The notes under the pieces were generated by a model. That model did no database searches. It was not told where the DNA came from and saw nothing but the letters and a program-made list of their open reading frames with translations. From an uncultured Mucispirillum sp. (lineage in GTDB: Bacteria; Chrysiogenota; Deferribacteres; Deferribacterales; Mucispirillaceae), in assembly GCA_944325215.1 (NCBI GenBank), contig CALUZC010000014.1, positions 1 to 64,000 of the forward strand: a DNA stretch of 64,000 nucleotides, written 5' to 3'. Shown here in pieces: positions 43,971 to 51,304 of the stretch (position 1 is the stretch's first letter; each line of letters begins with the position of its first letter). The position numbers and the translations under genes were made by a program.

Positions 43971-44339
43971 TGCCTTTTTTTTAACTATTAATATAACCAC
44001 TTCTTTTTCACAAGTATTTATTAGAAACACTTGTATGCTTTTTTTATATCAATCATTTCTTACAACCATTTCTTTAATCTATTTGCTAAATTTATTTTTT
44101 TCAAACGCTTGCTGTATTTTTAAATGCTTTTCAAGTTTATAGTGCAAAAAAAAGAAAAGGTGGTAAATATGCCAAAACTTTCAACTTTAAGTCAAGCAAA
44201 ATTAAATACATGAACTTTTTTAATAATAATAAAAAGTCTGTCCGTAGACTTTTTATTTAGGCGGGCTTATGAAATAAATTCATTTAAGCCCTTACTAAAG
44301 AGCCACTTCCTGTGGCTAAAAATAATAAAGGTGATTTTT
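43971..44339 (+). other. Late-region leader with partial endolysin duplication
   Basis: No full gene. A tiny frame 44169-44213 (MPKLSTLSQAKLNT) copies the first codons of the endolysin: 36 bases are identical at 44177-44212 and 44345-44380, each with an AAAGGTG ribosome site. Between the two copies lie a terminator (44231-44258), and hairpins GGGCTT/AAGCCC (about 44264-44292) and AGCCAC/GTGGCT (44301-44317). The late promoter, presumably Mor-dependent, must be here or just upstream, but I cannot place it. Confidence 0.6.
44231..44258 (+). terminator. Terminator between the two endolysin 5' copies
   Basis: AAAAAGTCT (44231-44239) and AGACTTTTT (44246-44254) pair around GTCCGT, followed by ATTT. 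It lies before the late genes, so it may act as an attenuator for them. Confidence 0.75.
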
Positions 44340-44705
44340 ATGGGACTTTCAACTTTAAGTCAAGCAAAATTAAATACATGTCATAGTGATTTAATTACAC
44401 TTATAAATGAAGTAGCAAAAACTGAACAGTGTGCTGTTATATGCGGGTATCGTGGCAAAGCAGAGCAGGAAAAAGCATATAATAGTGGCACAAGTAAAGC
44501 TCGTTGGGGACAGTCAAAACATAATGCAAGCCCTTCATTAGCTGTTGATGTGGTGCCGCTTCCTTTAGACTGGGATGATATTGAAAGCTTTGAAAGGCTT
44601 GGCAATATTATTATGGAAAAAGCAAAAGAGCTAAATATAAAAATAAAATGGGGCAGAGATTTTAGTAATCTTAAAGATTATCCGCATTTTGAACTTATAG
44701 GGTGA
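44340..44705 (+). CDS. Phage endolysin, M15 (D,D/L,D-peptidase) family
   Basis: A 121-residue peptidase of the VanY/M15C type that cuts peptidoglycan peptides at lysis. Zinc ligands are His61 (SKHNASP), Asp70 (LAVDVVPLPLDW) and His116 (DYPHFEL). It has no signal peptide or anchor, so it needs a holin to reach the wall. I chose the ATG at 44340, which has AAAGGTG in front. First gene of the late block, unlike Mu, which uses other lysis genes. Confidence 0.9.
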   Translation: MGLSTLSQAKLNTCHSDLITLINEVAKTEQCAVICGYRGKAEQEKAYNSGTSKARWGQSKHNASPSLAVDVVPLPLDWDDIESFERLGNIIMEKAKELNIKIKWGRDFSNLKDYPHFELIG

Positions 44706-44881
44706 GCAGGCTCCCCTTATACTACCCCCACAATGCAAAAGTAATAAAATTCACCATTTTATTACTTTCAGCAGAATAAAATTTTGGATACACACTCCAA
44801 AATTTTATAACAGGTATTAATGGTGGATAAAGTTTAGTTAGAAATGGCATTTTTAACTAGATATAATACAGGAGAATAAAT
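44706..44881 (+). repeat. Hairpin array after the endolysin
   Basis: Non-coding. AAAGTAATAAAAT/ATTTTATTACTTT (arms 44738-44750 and 44756-44768) closes the loop TCACC; ATAAAATTTTGGA/TCCAAAATTTTAT (arms 44776-44788 and 44796-44808) closes TACACAC. The same TCACC loop sits on a different stem at 53393-53415, and the second tip (TTGGATACACRCTCCAA) recurs in the host at 24461-24477. A further TAGTTA-TAACTA type pair follows near 44838. Confidence 0.85.
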
Positions 44882-45226
44882 ATGTATAAAAATATTCAAA
44901 AAAGAGCTGATGGCAGTTATGTTGTTGAAAAACAAGGTATGCTATACCATATACCCAATGAAGGTGAGTTTTTAGAAGAATATGAGTTTATTAATAAGTA
45001 TGCAACAGCATACCCAGATGAAGTAACAGAGTATGTTGAGCCTGTGCGTGAAGAAGTGCAGCAAGATGAAAGGCTTGTGCGTTTAGCTTCACTTGAAAGA
45101 GAGAGCAGCAGCCTCTCTCAAGATATATTAGCAGAAATTGCAACGGATGAAGATAAAGCACGCTTTAAACAAATAAGGGAAGAAATAAAAGCATTAAAAG
45201 CTGAATTAGCTGAAAAGCAGGTATAA
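44882..45226 (+). CDS. Hypothetical late phage protein
   Basis: A 114-residue acidic protein starting MYKNIQKRADGSY, with a helical, charged C-terminal half (residues 60-114). GGAG ribosome site. It resembles the small tail-assembly or fiber-helper proteins sometimes found with lysis genes, but I do not recognise it. It ends two bases before the spanin gene. Confidence 0.55.
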   Translation: MYKNIQKRADGSYVVEKQGMLYHIPNEGEFLEEYEFINKYATAYPDEVTEYVEPVREEVQQDERLVRLASLERESSSLSQDILAEIATDEDKARFKQIREEIKALKAELAEKQV

Positions 45227-45228
45227 GC

Positions 45229-45753
45229 ATGAATTTAAGTGCATTAAGTAAATATATTATAGTTTTTTTATTTGCTGTTTTGGTAGTGCTTTCTGTATTA
45301 CTTGCTATTATTCATGCTGAAAATAAAGCATTAAATAAAGCTAATACAGTGCTAAAAGAGCAAGTAGCTTTAAGAGATACAGCAATAAATGAAATTGATA
45401 AAAATATACAAGCTTTGCAGCAGCAGGTTATAGAAGCAGAGCAAATATGTAATGAGCGATTAAAGGCAAGAAAAGATGTGCTTATGCTTTTAAATAAAGA
45501 TTCACCTCATGACATACAGCCTGCCGCCTCCTTAAAAAAAGAGCAGGCAAATAGCTGGAAGGGGCTTCAGTCGCCAGCCCCTTTCCACCTTCCCCGCTTT
45601 CAAGGGCAAGTTACGCAGAAGTGTGGTTCTGTTTCACTTGAACAGGGATTAAATATTGGGGGGATTATTGATTATGAAAAAAGTACTTTTGTTATTGATA
45701 ATATTAATAGTTACTGGGTGCAGTTCGCACACGCAGGTAGTAGTAAAAAATAG
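45229..45753 (+). CDS. Rz-like inner-membrane spanin subunit
   Basis: A 174-residue protein with one N-terminal membrane helix (residues 9-27) and a periplasmic coiled coil (residues 30-80, rich in Glu/Ala/Gln), the layout of an i-spanin. With the lipoprotein encoded in another frame inside its 3' end, it would fuse inner and outer membrane at lysis. Codons for about residues 105-135 (WKGLQSPAPFHLPRFQGQ) come from a G+C-rich hairpin element (45553-45597), so this part of the protein is a tolerated insertion. Confidence 0.7.
   Translation: MNLSALSKYIIVFLFAVLVVLSVLLAIIHAENKALNKANTVLKEQVALRDTAINEIDKNIQALQQQVIEAEQICNERLKARKDVLMLLNKDSPHDIQPAASLKKEQANSWKGLQSPAPFHLPRFQGQVTQKCGSVSLEQGLNIGGIIDYEKSTFVIDNINSYWVQFAHAGSSKK
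45547..45640. repeat. G+C-rich hairpin element inside the spanin gene
   Basis: GGAAGGGGCT (45560-45569 region) and AGCCCCTTTCC form a strong stem in an otherwise AT-rich gene, followed by the CCACCTTCCCC linker. It is an inverted relative of the GGGGAAAGGTGGAAAGGGG elements at 57560-57600 and 60505-60545. Confidence 0.65.
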
Positions 45754-45937
45754 AGTATGCAGCACGCCAGCTAAGGTGGAATTATTACCACTTGATAATT
45801 CTACCCATCTGGCGAGCAAAAAAAATACAGCAATATTAATGTTGAATATTGCAGATTTGGTGGCGTATGTAAAGAGTTTAGAAGCTGCAATAAAATGTTA
45901 TCAAGCTGAGTATGAAAAAGAAAATACAAAATATTAG
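45674..45937 (+). CDS. Rz1-like outer-membrane lipoprotein spanin subunit
   Basis: An 87-residue lipoprotein (MKKVLLLLIILIVTGC, cysteine at residue 16) that starts within the preceding gene in another frame and extends past it, the classic Rz/Rz1 arrangement. The ATG at 45674 is preferred to an upstream ATG because it starts the signal peptide directly. It would bind the i-spanin across the periplasm. Confidence 0.75.
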   Translation: MKKVLLLLIILIVTGCSSHTQVVVKNRVCSTPAKVELLPLDNSTHLASKKNTAILMLNIADLVAYVKSLEAAIKCYQAEYEKENTKY

Positions 45938-45947
45938 GAGAACATTG

Positions 45948-46145
45948 ATGATTATTTTATGTATCACATTACTTATCGCTTTATTTGCTTTAATCTATAA
46001 ATATTTTGATAAAATTAAAGCAGCATGTGCGAGTGTAAAAGAAAAAATAAAAGCATTTATTTATACTGCTAAAATTAAAGTTATAAATGTTTATGTGAAC
46101 ATTAAAAATTTTTTTGGCAGGATATTTAAAAGCGTAGGCAGGTAG
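45948..46145 (+). CDS. Small membrane protein, possible holin
   Basis: A 65-residue protein with one N-terminal membrane helix (MIILCITLLIALFALIYKYF) and a long basic amphipathic helix. The ATG at 45948 has AGGAG in front. Its place in the lysis cluster suggests a holin or antiholin, but one-helix class III holins are too variable to call from sequence. Confidence 0.5.
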   Translation: MIILCITLLIALFALIYKYFDKIKAACASVKEKIKAFIYTAKIKVINVYVNIKNFFGRIFKSVGR

Positions 46146-46150
46146 CACAA

Positions 46151-46459
46151 GTGGAAACAGAAGTTATTAATACATTAGCTAATTCATCTAATGTGGTGAT
46201 TTTAATACTTTTAGCATCAGGTCCAGTTTTTGGCATTTTAATCTTATTTGGAGCTTACAAAATCAGCACTAAATATTTAGAGCGATTTGTAGTAGCTGTT
46301 GATAAACTTACAGAACAGGCAAAATTAACAAGAGAGCTTGTTGATAATATGCGTAAAGAAGTTGATGAAATCAGAAATGATGTATCTGATGTGAAAGATA
46401 TTACATCTGATAATAATCGCAGGTTAGAAATTATTGAGCGTCAAAATTATGCAAAATAA
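46151..46459 (+). CDS. Membrane protein with coiled coil, holin-like
   Basis: A 102-residue protein with one membrane helix (residues 15-38) and a charged C-terminal coiled coil (55-100, DNMRKEVDEIRNDVSDVKD). It resembles BhlA-type holins and the DUF2730-type proteins of Mu-like lysis modules. Its 3' end overlaps the next gene by 11 bases. Confidence 0.55.
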   Translation: METEVINTLANSSNVVILILLASGPVFGILILFGAYKISTKYLERFVVAVDKLTEQAKLTRELVDNMRKEVDEIRNDVSDVKDITSDNNRRLEIIERQNYAK

Positions 46460-47012
46460 AGATAGTATAAATAATAATGACGGAGTGGAGAACTTTCACA
46501 CAAGTTCGAAACGACACCTTGCCGATGGGGGAAGGTGGAAAGGGGGAAAGCGGAAATTTCCCCCTTCCATTGCAGATTCCCCACAAACAGAAGTTAGAGA
46601 ATATGCTTTTCGTGTGTGGCGAGCATGTAATCGTGATTTTTCAGCAGCAGAAAGGCAAATAAAAAAAGAAGATTACTGCTCTGTTACACGCTCTACTCTT
46701 TCACGATGGGCAAAAAAATATGGCTGGGTAGAAAGAGCTAATGGTATAGATTTAAAGGAAGAAAAAGCTGAATCTGTAGAACAGCAGGTATTAGATGATT
46801 TAATAAAAATACATAATAAAATTATGCTGTATGTAGATAATCAGCCAATTGATGAAGTGGATACTGCAAAAATTAACTCACTTGTAAATAATGCAAAGCA
46901 GATAGCTGATATTACAGGGAAAATAAGAAAAAGCAAGCAGGAAGCATTGCTTGCTGATGATGATAAAGAGCAAGTGCAATTTAACTTAAAGGTATTAAGT
47001 AATGAAACCTAA
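46449..47012 (+). CDS. Terminase small subunit-like DNA-binding protein
   Basis: A 187-residue protein with a helix-turn-helix in its middle (CSVTRSTLSRWAKKYGWVERA) of the type seen in Mu-like and PBSX-like terminase small subunits, and a helical C-terminal part. It directly precedes the large subunit and overlaps it by 11 bases. Residues 15-45 are encoded by a G+C-rich hairpin element, giving an odd glycine/lysine-rich stretch (GGRWKGGKRKF) that looks inserted. Confidence 0.7.
   Translation: MQNKDSINNNDGVENFHTSSKRHLADGGRWKGGKRKFPPSIADSPQTEVREYAFRVWRACNRDFSAAERQIKKEDYCSVTRSTLSRWAKKYGWVERANGIDLKEEKAESVEQQVLDDLIKIHNKIMLYVDNQPIDEVDTAKINSLVNNAKQIADITGKIRKSKQEALLADDDKEQVQFNLKVLSNET
46489..46575. 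repeat. Hairpin element inside the terminase small-subunit gene
   Basis: GAACTTTCACACAAGTTCG (46489-46507) is matched with one change by the reverse complement of 51902-51920, and GGGGGAAGGTGGAAAGGGGG (46527-46546) is followed by a GGGGGAAA/TTTCCCCC stem. It is the inverted relative of the element in the protease/scaffold gene. Confidence 0.7.
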
Positions 47013-48189
47013 ACGCCATATAGATATAGAAGTGCCAGAAAAATTTAAAAGCTTGTGGAAACCATGCAGGTATAAAGTTTTTTATGGCGGGCGCGGGAGT
47101 GGGAAAACCCATGCTATTGCTGAATATTTAATTGTATCAGCACTTTTAAATACTGAAAGAGTATTATGCACAAGGGAAATACAAAAAAGTATTAAAGAAA
47201 GTGTTTATAAAGTTCTTGAAAGCAAAATAAGCAAGCTAGGGCTTGATAAATACTTTTTTAAAACAGAAACAAGCATAACTTGTATAAACGGCAGTGAGTT
47301 TATTTTTGCGGGGCTTCGCTCTAATGTTGATAGTATTAAATCTATGGAAGGTATTACAAAATGCTGGGTGGAAGAAGCTCAGTCTATATCAAGAAATAGT
47401 TTAGATGTGCTTATACCTACTATTAGAAAGCCCGGTAGTGAGCTAATTTTTAGCTTTAACCCATGCAATGAGCGAGATGCGGTTTATCAAGATTTTGTAG
47501 TTAATACACCAGAAAATGCAGTGGTTGTAAAAGTAAATTATAGTGATAACCCTTTTTTTCCTGATGTATTAGAGCAGGAGCGATTAGATTGTGAAAGAAA
47601 AAAACCAGATGATTATAACTGGATTTGGGAAGGCAATTTACGAAAAATAAGCAATGCTCAAATATTTAAGAATATTTATAAAGTGCGAGAGTTTAAAACA
47701 CCAGATAAAGCAAGATTTTATCATGGGGCAGACTGGGGGTTTGCTGATGACCCAACAGTGCTTATTCGCTGTTTTATTAAAGATGGCTGTTTATATATAG
47801 ATAGAGAAGTATGCGAGCAGCATGTAGAACTTGGTGATTTACCTAAGTTTTTTAATACAATTGAAACAGCAAGACAGTGGCGAATATATGGTGATAGTGC
47901 TCGCCCTGATATAATAAGGGAATTACAAAAAAAACGCTTTAATATACGCCCTGCCCAAAAGTGGCAAGGCTCTATTGAACAAGGTATTGCATATATAAGA
48001 AATTTTGAAAAAGTAATTATTCACCCAAGCTGTGAAAATACTGTTAATGAGTTTAAAACATATAGTTATGAGCAAGATAGGCATACAAATGAAGTATTGC
48101 CGTATGTAGAAGATAAACATAATCACAGCATAGATGCATTAAGATATGCACTATGGAAGTTAATAAAGCGAACACAAGACCAAAAATGA
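47002..48189 (+). CDS. Phage terminase large subunit (PBSX/XtmB type)
   Basis: Packaging ATPase and nuclease. The 395-residue protein has Walker A FYGGRGSGKTH (residues 27-37), Walker B KCWVEEAQ (about residue 118-125), and an RNase H-like nuclease domain with metal-binding Asp residues in GADWGFADDPT (near 242), YGDSARPD (near 296) and DKHNHSIDALRYA (near 372). The type is that of headful packaging phages. Mu-like phages package host DNA at the ends with a different terminase, so this module was exchanged. Confidence 0.93.
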   Translation: MKPKRHIDIEVPEKFKSLWKPCRYKVFYGGRGSGKTHAIAEYLIVSALLNTERVLCTREIQKSIKESVYKVLESKISKLGLDKYFFKTETSITCINGSEFIFAGLRSNVDSIKSMEGITKCWVEEAQSISRNSLDVLIPTIRKPGSELIFSFNPCNERDAVYQDFVVNTPENAVVVKVNYSDNPFFPDVLEQERLDCERKKPDDYNWIWEGNLRKISNAQIFKNIYKVREFKTPDKARFYHGADWGFADDPTVLIRCFIKDGCLYIDREVCEQHVELGDLPKFFNTIETARQWRIYGDSARPDIIRELQKKRFNIRPAQKWQGSIEQGIAYIRNFEKVIIHPSCENTVNEFKTYSYEQDRHTNEVLPYVEDKHNHSIDALRYALWKLIKRTQDQK

Positions 48190-50117
48190 TGAAAAGAAAT
48201 AGTGTAAGACAAAAACAAAACTTGTTAAAAGTAAGCTGGAAAGCATTAAAAGACTTAGTTAATAAAGATGTTAATAAAACAATCCGTAAAGCTTATGGTG
48301 TGCCACTTACAAATGCTGGGGAAGATGTAAAACTCGCCATGGATAATGCACTAGAAGCATCAGGGCATTTTAATGCAATTAGAAATGTTGTTGCAAGTGG
48401 TGGAATAGATGCATATCCGCAATTCTTAGGATACAGCTATCTTTCAGGATTACAGCAAAATGGCTTTATCCGTGCAGGTGTTGAAGGATTAGCAGATGAT
48501 ATGACTGCAAAGTTTATTGAGCTTATACGCACATCAGATACAGAGAATAATGATGATGATAAAATAGATAAAATTAATGAATTTTTAAACAAATTTCAAA
48601 TAAAAGAGCTTTTTAATAAAGCAGCAGCTTTAAATGGCTACTTTGGAGGCTGTTTAATATTTATAGATACAGGTGATGATGATTTATTATCAGCCCTTGA
48701 TGAAAAAAGCTTAAATCACAGCATAAAAAGCTTTGTGTTGGTAGAGCCAATAAATACATACCCGGGCAGGTATAACAGCACTAACCCCCTATCGCCTAAT
48801 TACTTTATACCAGACACTTGGTTTGTGCTGGGTCAGGAAGTGCATGCATCAAGGCTTTTATATTTAGCAGCTGATGAAGTAAGTATGCTGCTTAAACCTG
48901 CTTATAATTTTTACGGCATTGCACCTGCTCAAATTGCAGCAGATAGCGTAAGCCATTTTATCAAAGATAGGGAAGCAGTTTCAAGACTATTGCATAAATA
49001 CAGCTTACTTGTATTTAAAACTGATATGGGCTCTGCACTTTACAATGGAAACCCTGAAGAGCTTTACTCTAGAGTAAAAGTTTTAGCTGATTTTAGAGAT
49101 AATGATAGCGTTATTATTATAGACAAAGAAGATGAAGATATTATTACAGTTACTACCAGCATGGCAGGTATTACTGATGTAGTGCGTTTAAGTTTAGAGC
49201 TTATGCCTATTATGTTTAGGCAGCCTTTAACAAAATTTTTAGGCATATCGCCTGGTGGCATGAATGCCACAGGTGAAAGTGATGAAAATAACTGGAATGA
49301 ATATGTTTTATCTCAATGTGAAAAGCAATTTAGAAAGCCAGTAAAAAGATTGTTAGAGCTTATTCAATATAACCTTTTTGGTGAAGTTGATGAAAATATT
49401 GATTTTATATTTAAAGTGCAGTCATCAAACGATGAAAGCAAAGAAGTAAATAATAATAAAATCAAAGCAGATACTTATGTGCAGCTAGTAACTTCTGGTG
49501 TAATAAGCCCAGAAGAAGCAAGAAAAGCATTAGCTGAAGATGAAAAATCAGGATTTAACAGTATAGATATTGATGCAGTGCCAGAAATATCTGATACAGG
49601 TAATGAAGATTTATTTGGAGGTTTAAGCTTAGACTGGGACCCTTTTGCATATGATGAATTTGATGAAAGTAAAGTTCATAGAAAACATAATGGTCAATTT
49701 GGAAGTGGTGGCTCTAGTAGTGAAAATAATGAACCATTTGGCAAAGCATATAATGAATATTCAGGTAAACCAAAAGAAGCAATAGAGTATTTAATAAAAA
49801 AGAAAAATGGACATGTTCCAAATGCCATATACAAAGAAGGCATTGGAGATATAGACATAGTCTGGGGTGAAGCTGGAACAGGCAAAGGTGGTTATGGATT
49901 ATCTCATATTATCAGGCGAAGAAATGAAGAAGGTTATAATGGGGAGGAATTTGTAAAACAACTGCCTGATATTATTAATAATGGAAAAGTTATAGATAGA
50001 GATAAAGGTTTGGGCAGGCTATATGTTTTAAACAATAATAAAGAAGTAGCAATAAGACTAACATGGGATAATAAAGAAAGAAATTGGCTAGTGTCAGCAT
50101 ACATATTAAAGCCTTAA
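48186..50117 (+). CDS. DUF1073 (HI1409-type) portal protein fused to a PBECR-type nuclease domain
   Basis: A 643-residue protein. Residues 1 to about 480 match DUF1073/HI1409-like portals: GGIDAYPQFLGYSYLSGLQQ, the wing-stem segment VLVEPINTYPGRYN, and PLTKFLGISPGGMNATGESD. A linker DESKVHRKHNGQFGSGGS (near residue 492) leads to a 125-residue C-terminal domain (about 519-643) that looks like the barnase/EndoU/colicin E5-like fold found in phage (PBECR): KEGIGDIDIVWG, GYGLSHI and a final TWDNKERNWLVSAYILKP strand. The start is set at 48186, overlapping the terminase stop (ATGA). A portal with a putative RNase would carry this domain into the virion or cell. Confidence 0.82.
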   Translation: MMKRNSVRQKQNLLKVSWKALKDLVNKDVNKTIRKAYGVPLTNAGEDVKLAMDNALEASGHFNAIRNVVASGGIDAYPQFLGYSYLSGLQQNGFIRAGVEGLADDMTAKFIELIRTSDTENNDDDKIDKINEFLNKFQIKELFNKAAALNGYFGGCLIFIDTGDDDLLSALDEKSLNHSIKSFVLVEPINTYPGRYNSTNPLSPNYFIPDTWFVLGQEVHASRLLYLAADEVSMLLKPAYNFYGIAPAQIAADSVSHFIKDREAVSRLLHKYSLLVFKTDMGSALYNGNPEELYSRVKVLADFRDNDSVIIIDKEDEDIITVTTSMAGITDVVRLSLELMPIMFRQPLTKFLGISPGGMNATGESDENNWNEYVLSQCEKQFRKPVKRLLELIQYNLFGEVDENIDFIFKVQSSNDESKEVNNNKIKADTYVQLVTSGVISPEEARKALAEDEKSGFNSIDIDAVPEISDTGNEDLFGGLSLDWDPFAYDEFDESKVHRKHNGQFGSGGSSSENNEPFGKAYNEYSGKPKEAIEYLIKKKNGHVPNAIYKEGIGDIDIVWGEAGTGKGGYGLSHIIRRRNEEGYNGEEFVKQLPDIINNGKVIDRDKGLGRLYVLNNNKEVAIRLTWDNKERNWLVSAYILKP

Positions 50118-50362
50118 AAGCTATTAAAGGCACGGGCACGAATAATATTTACAATGTGGACGGCAACTATTCCACCACACACTTTTAAGGCTTATATGCT
50201 AAATTTAATTTAGTAACATAAAAATGTCAAGTGGAGAATAGATTTTATGCTCTGTTTTTTGTTGTTTAATTTTGTTTATTTTTAAAAGTTTTTAAAATTA
50301 TGGGTATTTTATCACAGAGCGAGTCTAAGAGCCAAATAAGGCAATTTTTAAAAGGGCTATAA
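50118..50362 (+). other. Gap between portal and MuF genes
   Basis: 245 bases with no gene. One frame near 50132-50186 reads GTNNIYNVDGNYSTTHF before a stop and resembles a tail of a larger coding sequence, so part may be a remnant. The dyad CTAAATT/AATTTAG lies near 50200. No terminator is evident. Confidence 0.4.
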
Positions 50363-51169
50363 ATGAGAGTAAATGGCAGAGTAAGAGCTTCAGCAGCATT
50401 AAAACAAAAATATTTTAAAAAATTAATGAACATTATTGATGAAATGAATAAATCAGTAATGTGGTGGCTTAGTGCAAGATATAAAGAAAATGAAAAAGAA
50501 ATAATTGCCAGCGATAGTGCTGCTAGTGATGTTGAAAAAGAGTTAAAAGATTTAATGAAGCGATGGAGCAAGCGTTTTGATGAAGCATCAGAAGATATTG
50601 CAAAAGATTTTGTAAAAAGTGCTACAAATCACAGCACAAATAATTTAAAAGCACTTTTAAAAAAAGCTGGGTGGACTACTAACTTAAAGCTTTCAAGAAA
50701 AGCACAAGATAAATTAAAAGCTTTAGTTATTGAAAATGTAAATTTAATAAAAAGCATACCTGAAAAATACTTTACTGAGCTTACGACTGTAACGATGCAA
50801 AGCATTACCCGTGGTAGAGATTTAAAGTATTTAAAAGATGAAATTAAAAAGCGTTATGGAGTAGTTGAACGCCGTGCAGCATTAATTGCTCGCGACCAAA
50901 ATAATAAGGCTACTTCAATTATTATACATACAGAATATGAAGAACTGGGAATAACAGAAGCTGTTTGGAAGCATAATCCGGGAAGTAAAGAGCCACGCCA
51001 TGAACATGTGGCAGCAAACAATAAAGTATATGACATAAACAAGGGCATGTATTTTGAAAGTGCAGGCAGGTATGTATTTCCGGGGGAAGAGATAAACTGT
51101 GGTTGTACTAGCGAGCCTATTATACCTGAGATTAGAGGTTTGCAGCTTAAACGAATAGAACAGCGATAA
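50363..51169 (+). CDS. MuF-like minor head protein (SPP1 gp7 family)
   Basis: A 268-residue head morphogenesis protein. The C-terminal MuF domain is clear: ALIARDQNNKATS, then GITEAVWKHNPGSKEPRHEH, DINKGMYF and the final FPGEEINCGCTSEPI with its conserved cysteines. MuF proteins link portal and DNA ejection. No toxin domain is fused to it here; the toxin-like domain is on the portal instead. Confidence 0.9.
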   Translation: MRVNGRVRASAALKQKYFKKLMNIIDEMNKSVMWWLSARYKENEKEIIASDSAASDVEKELKDLMKRWSKRFDEASEDIAKDFVKSATNHSTNNLKALLKKAGWTTNLKLSRKAQDKLKALVIENVNLIKSIPEKYFTELTTVTMQSITRGRDLKYLKDEIKKRYGVVERRAALIARDQNNKATSIIIHTEYEELGITEAVWKHNPGSKEPRHEHVAANNKVYDINKGMYFESAGRYVFPGEEINCGCTSEPIIPEIRGLQLKRIEQR

Positions 51170-51197
51170 TATCTTTTAAGCTCATACTGCGTTATTT

Positions 51198-51250
51198 AAA
51201 AATCAGACTGCAGTTATTTACTATTGTGTAAACGCCTTTATCTGATTTTT
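51198..51250. repeat. Inverted repeat upstream of the protease gene
   Basis: AAAAATCAGA (51198-51207) and TCTGATTTTT (51241-51250) pair perfectly around a 33-base loop in the gap between MuF and the protease gene (51170-51304). Confidence 0.7.
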
Positions 51251-51304
51251 AAGCCGCCTTGTTTGAACTTAAAATCTTATTATCTAATAGTGAGAGATAG
51301 ATTT

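Noticed and set aside
50266-50571. Minus-strand frame over the MuF start
   Set aside because: Antisense to the MuF gene and the gap; hydrophobic low-complexity translation.
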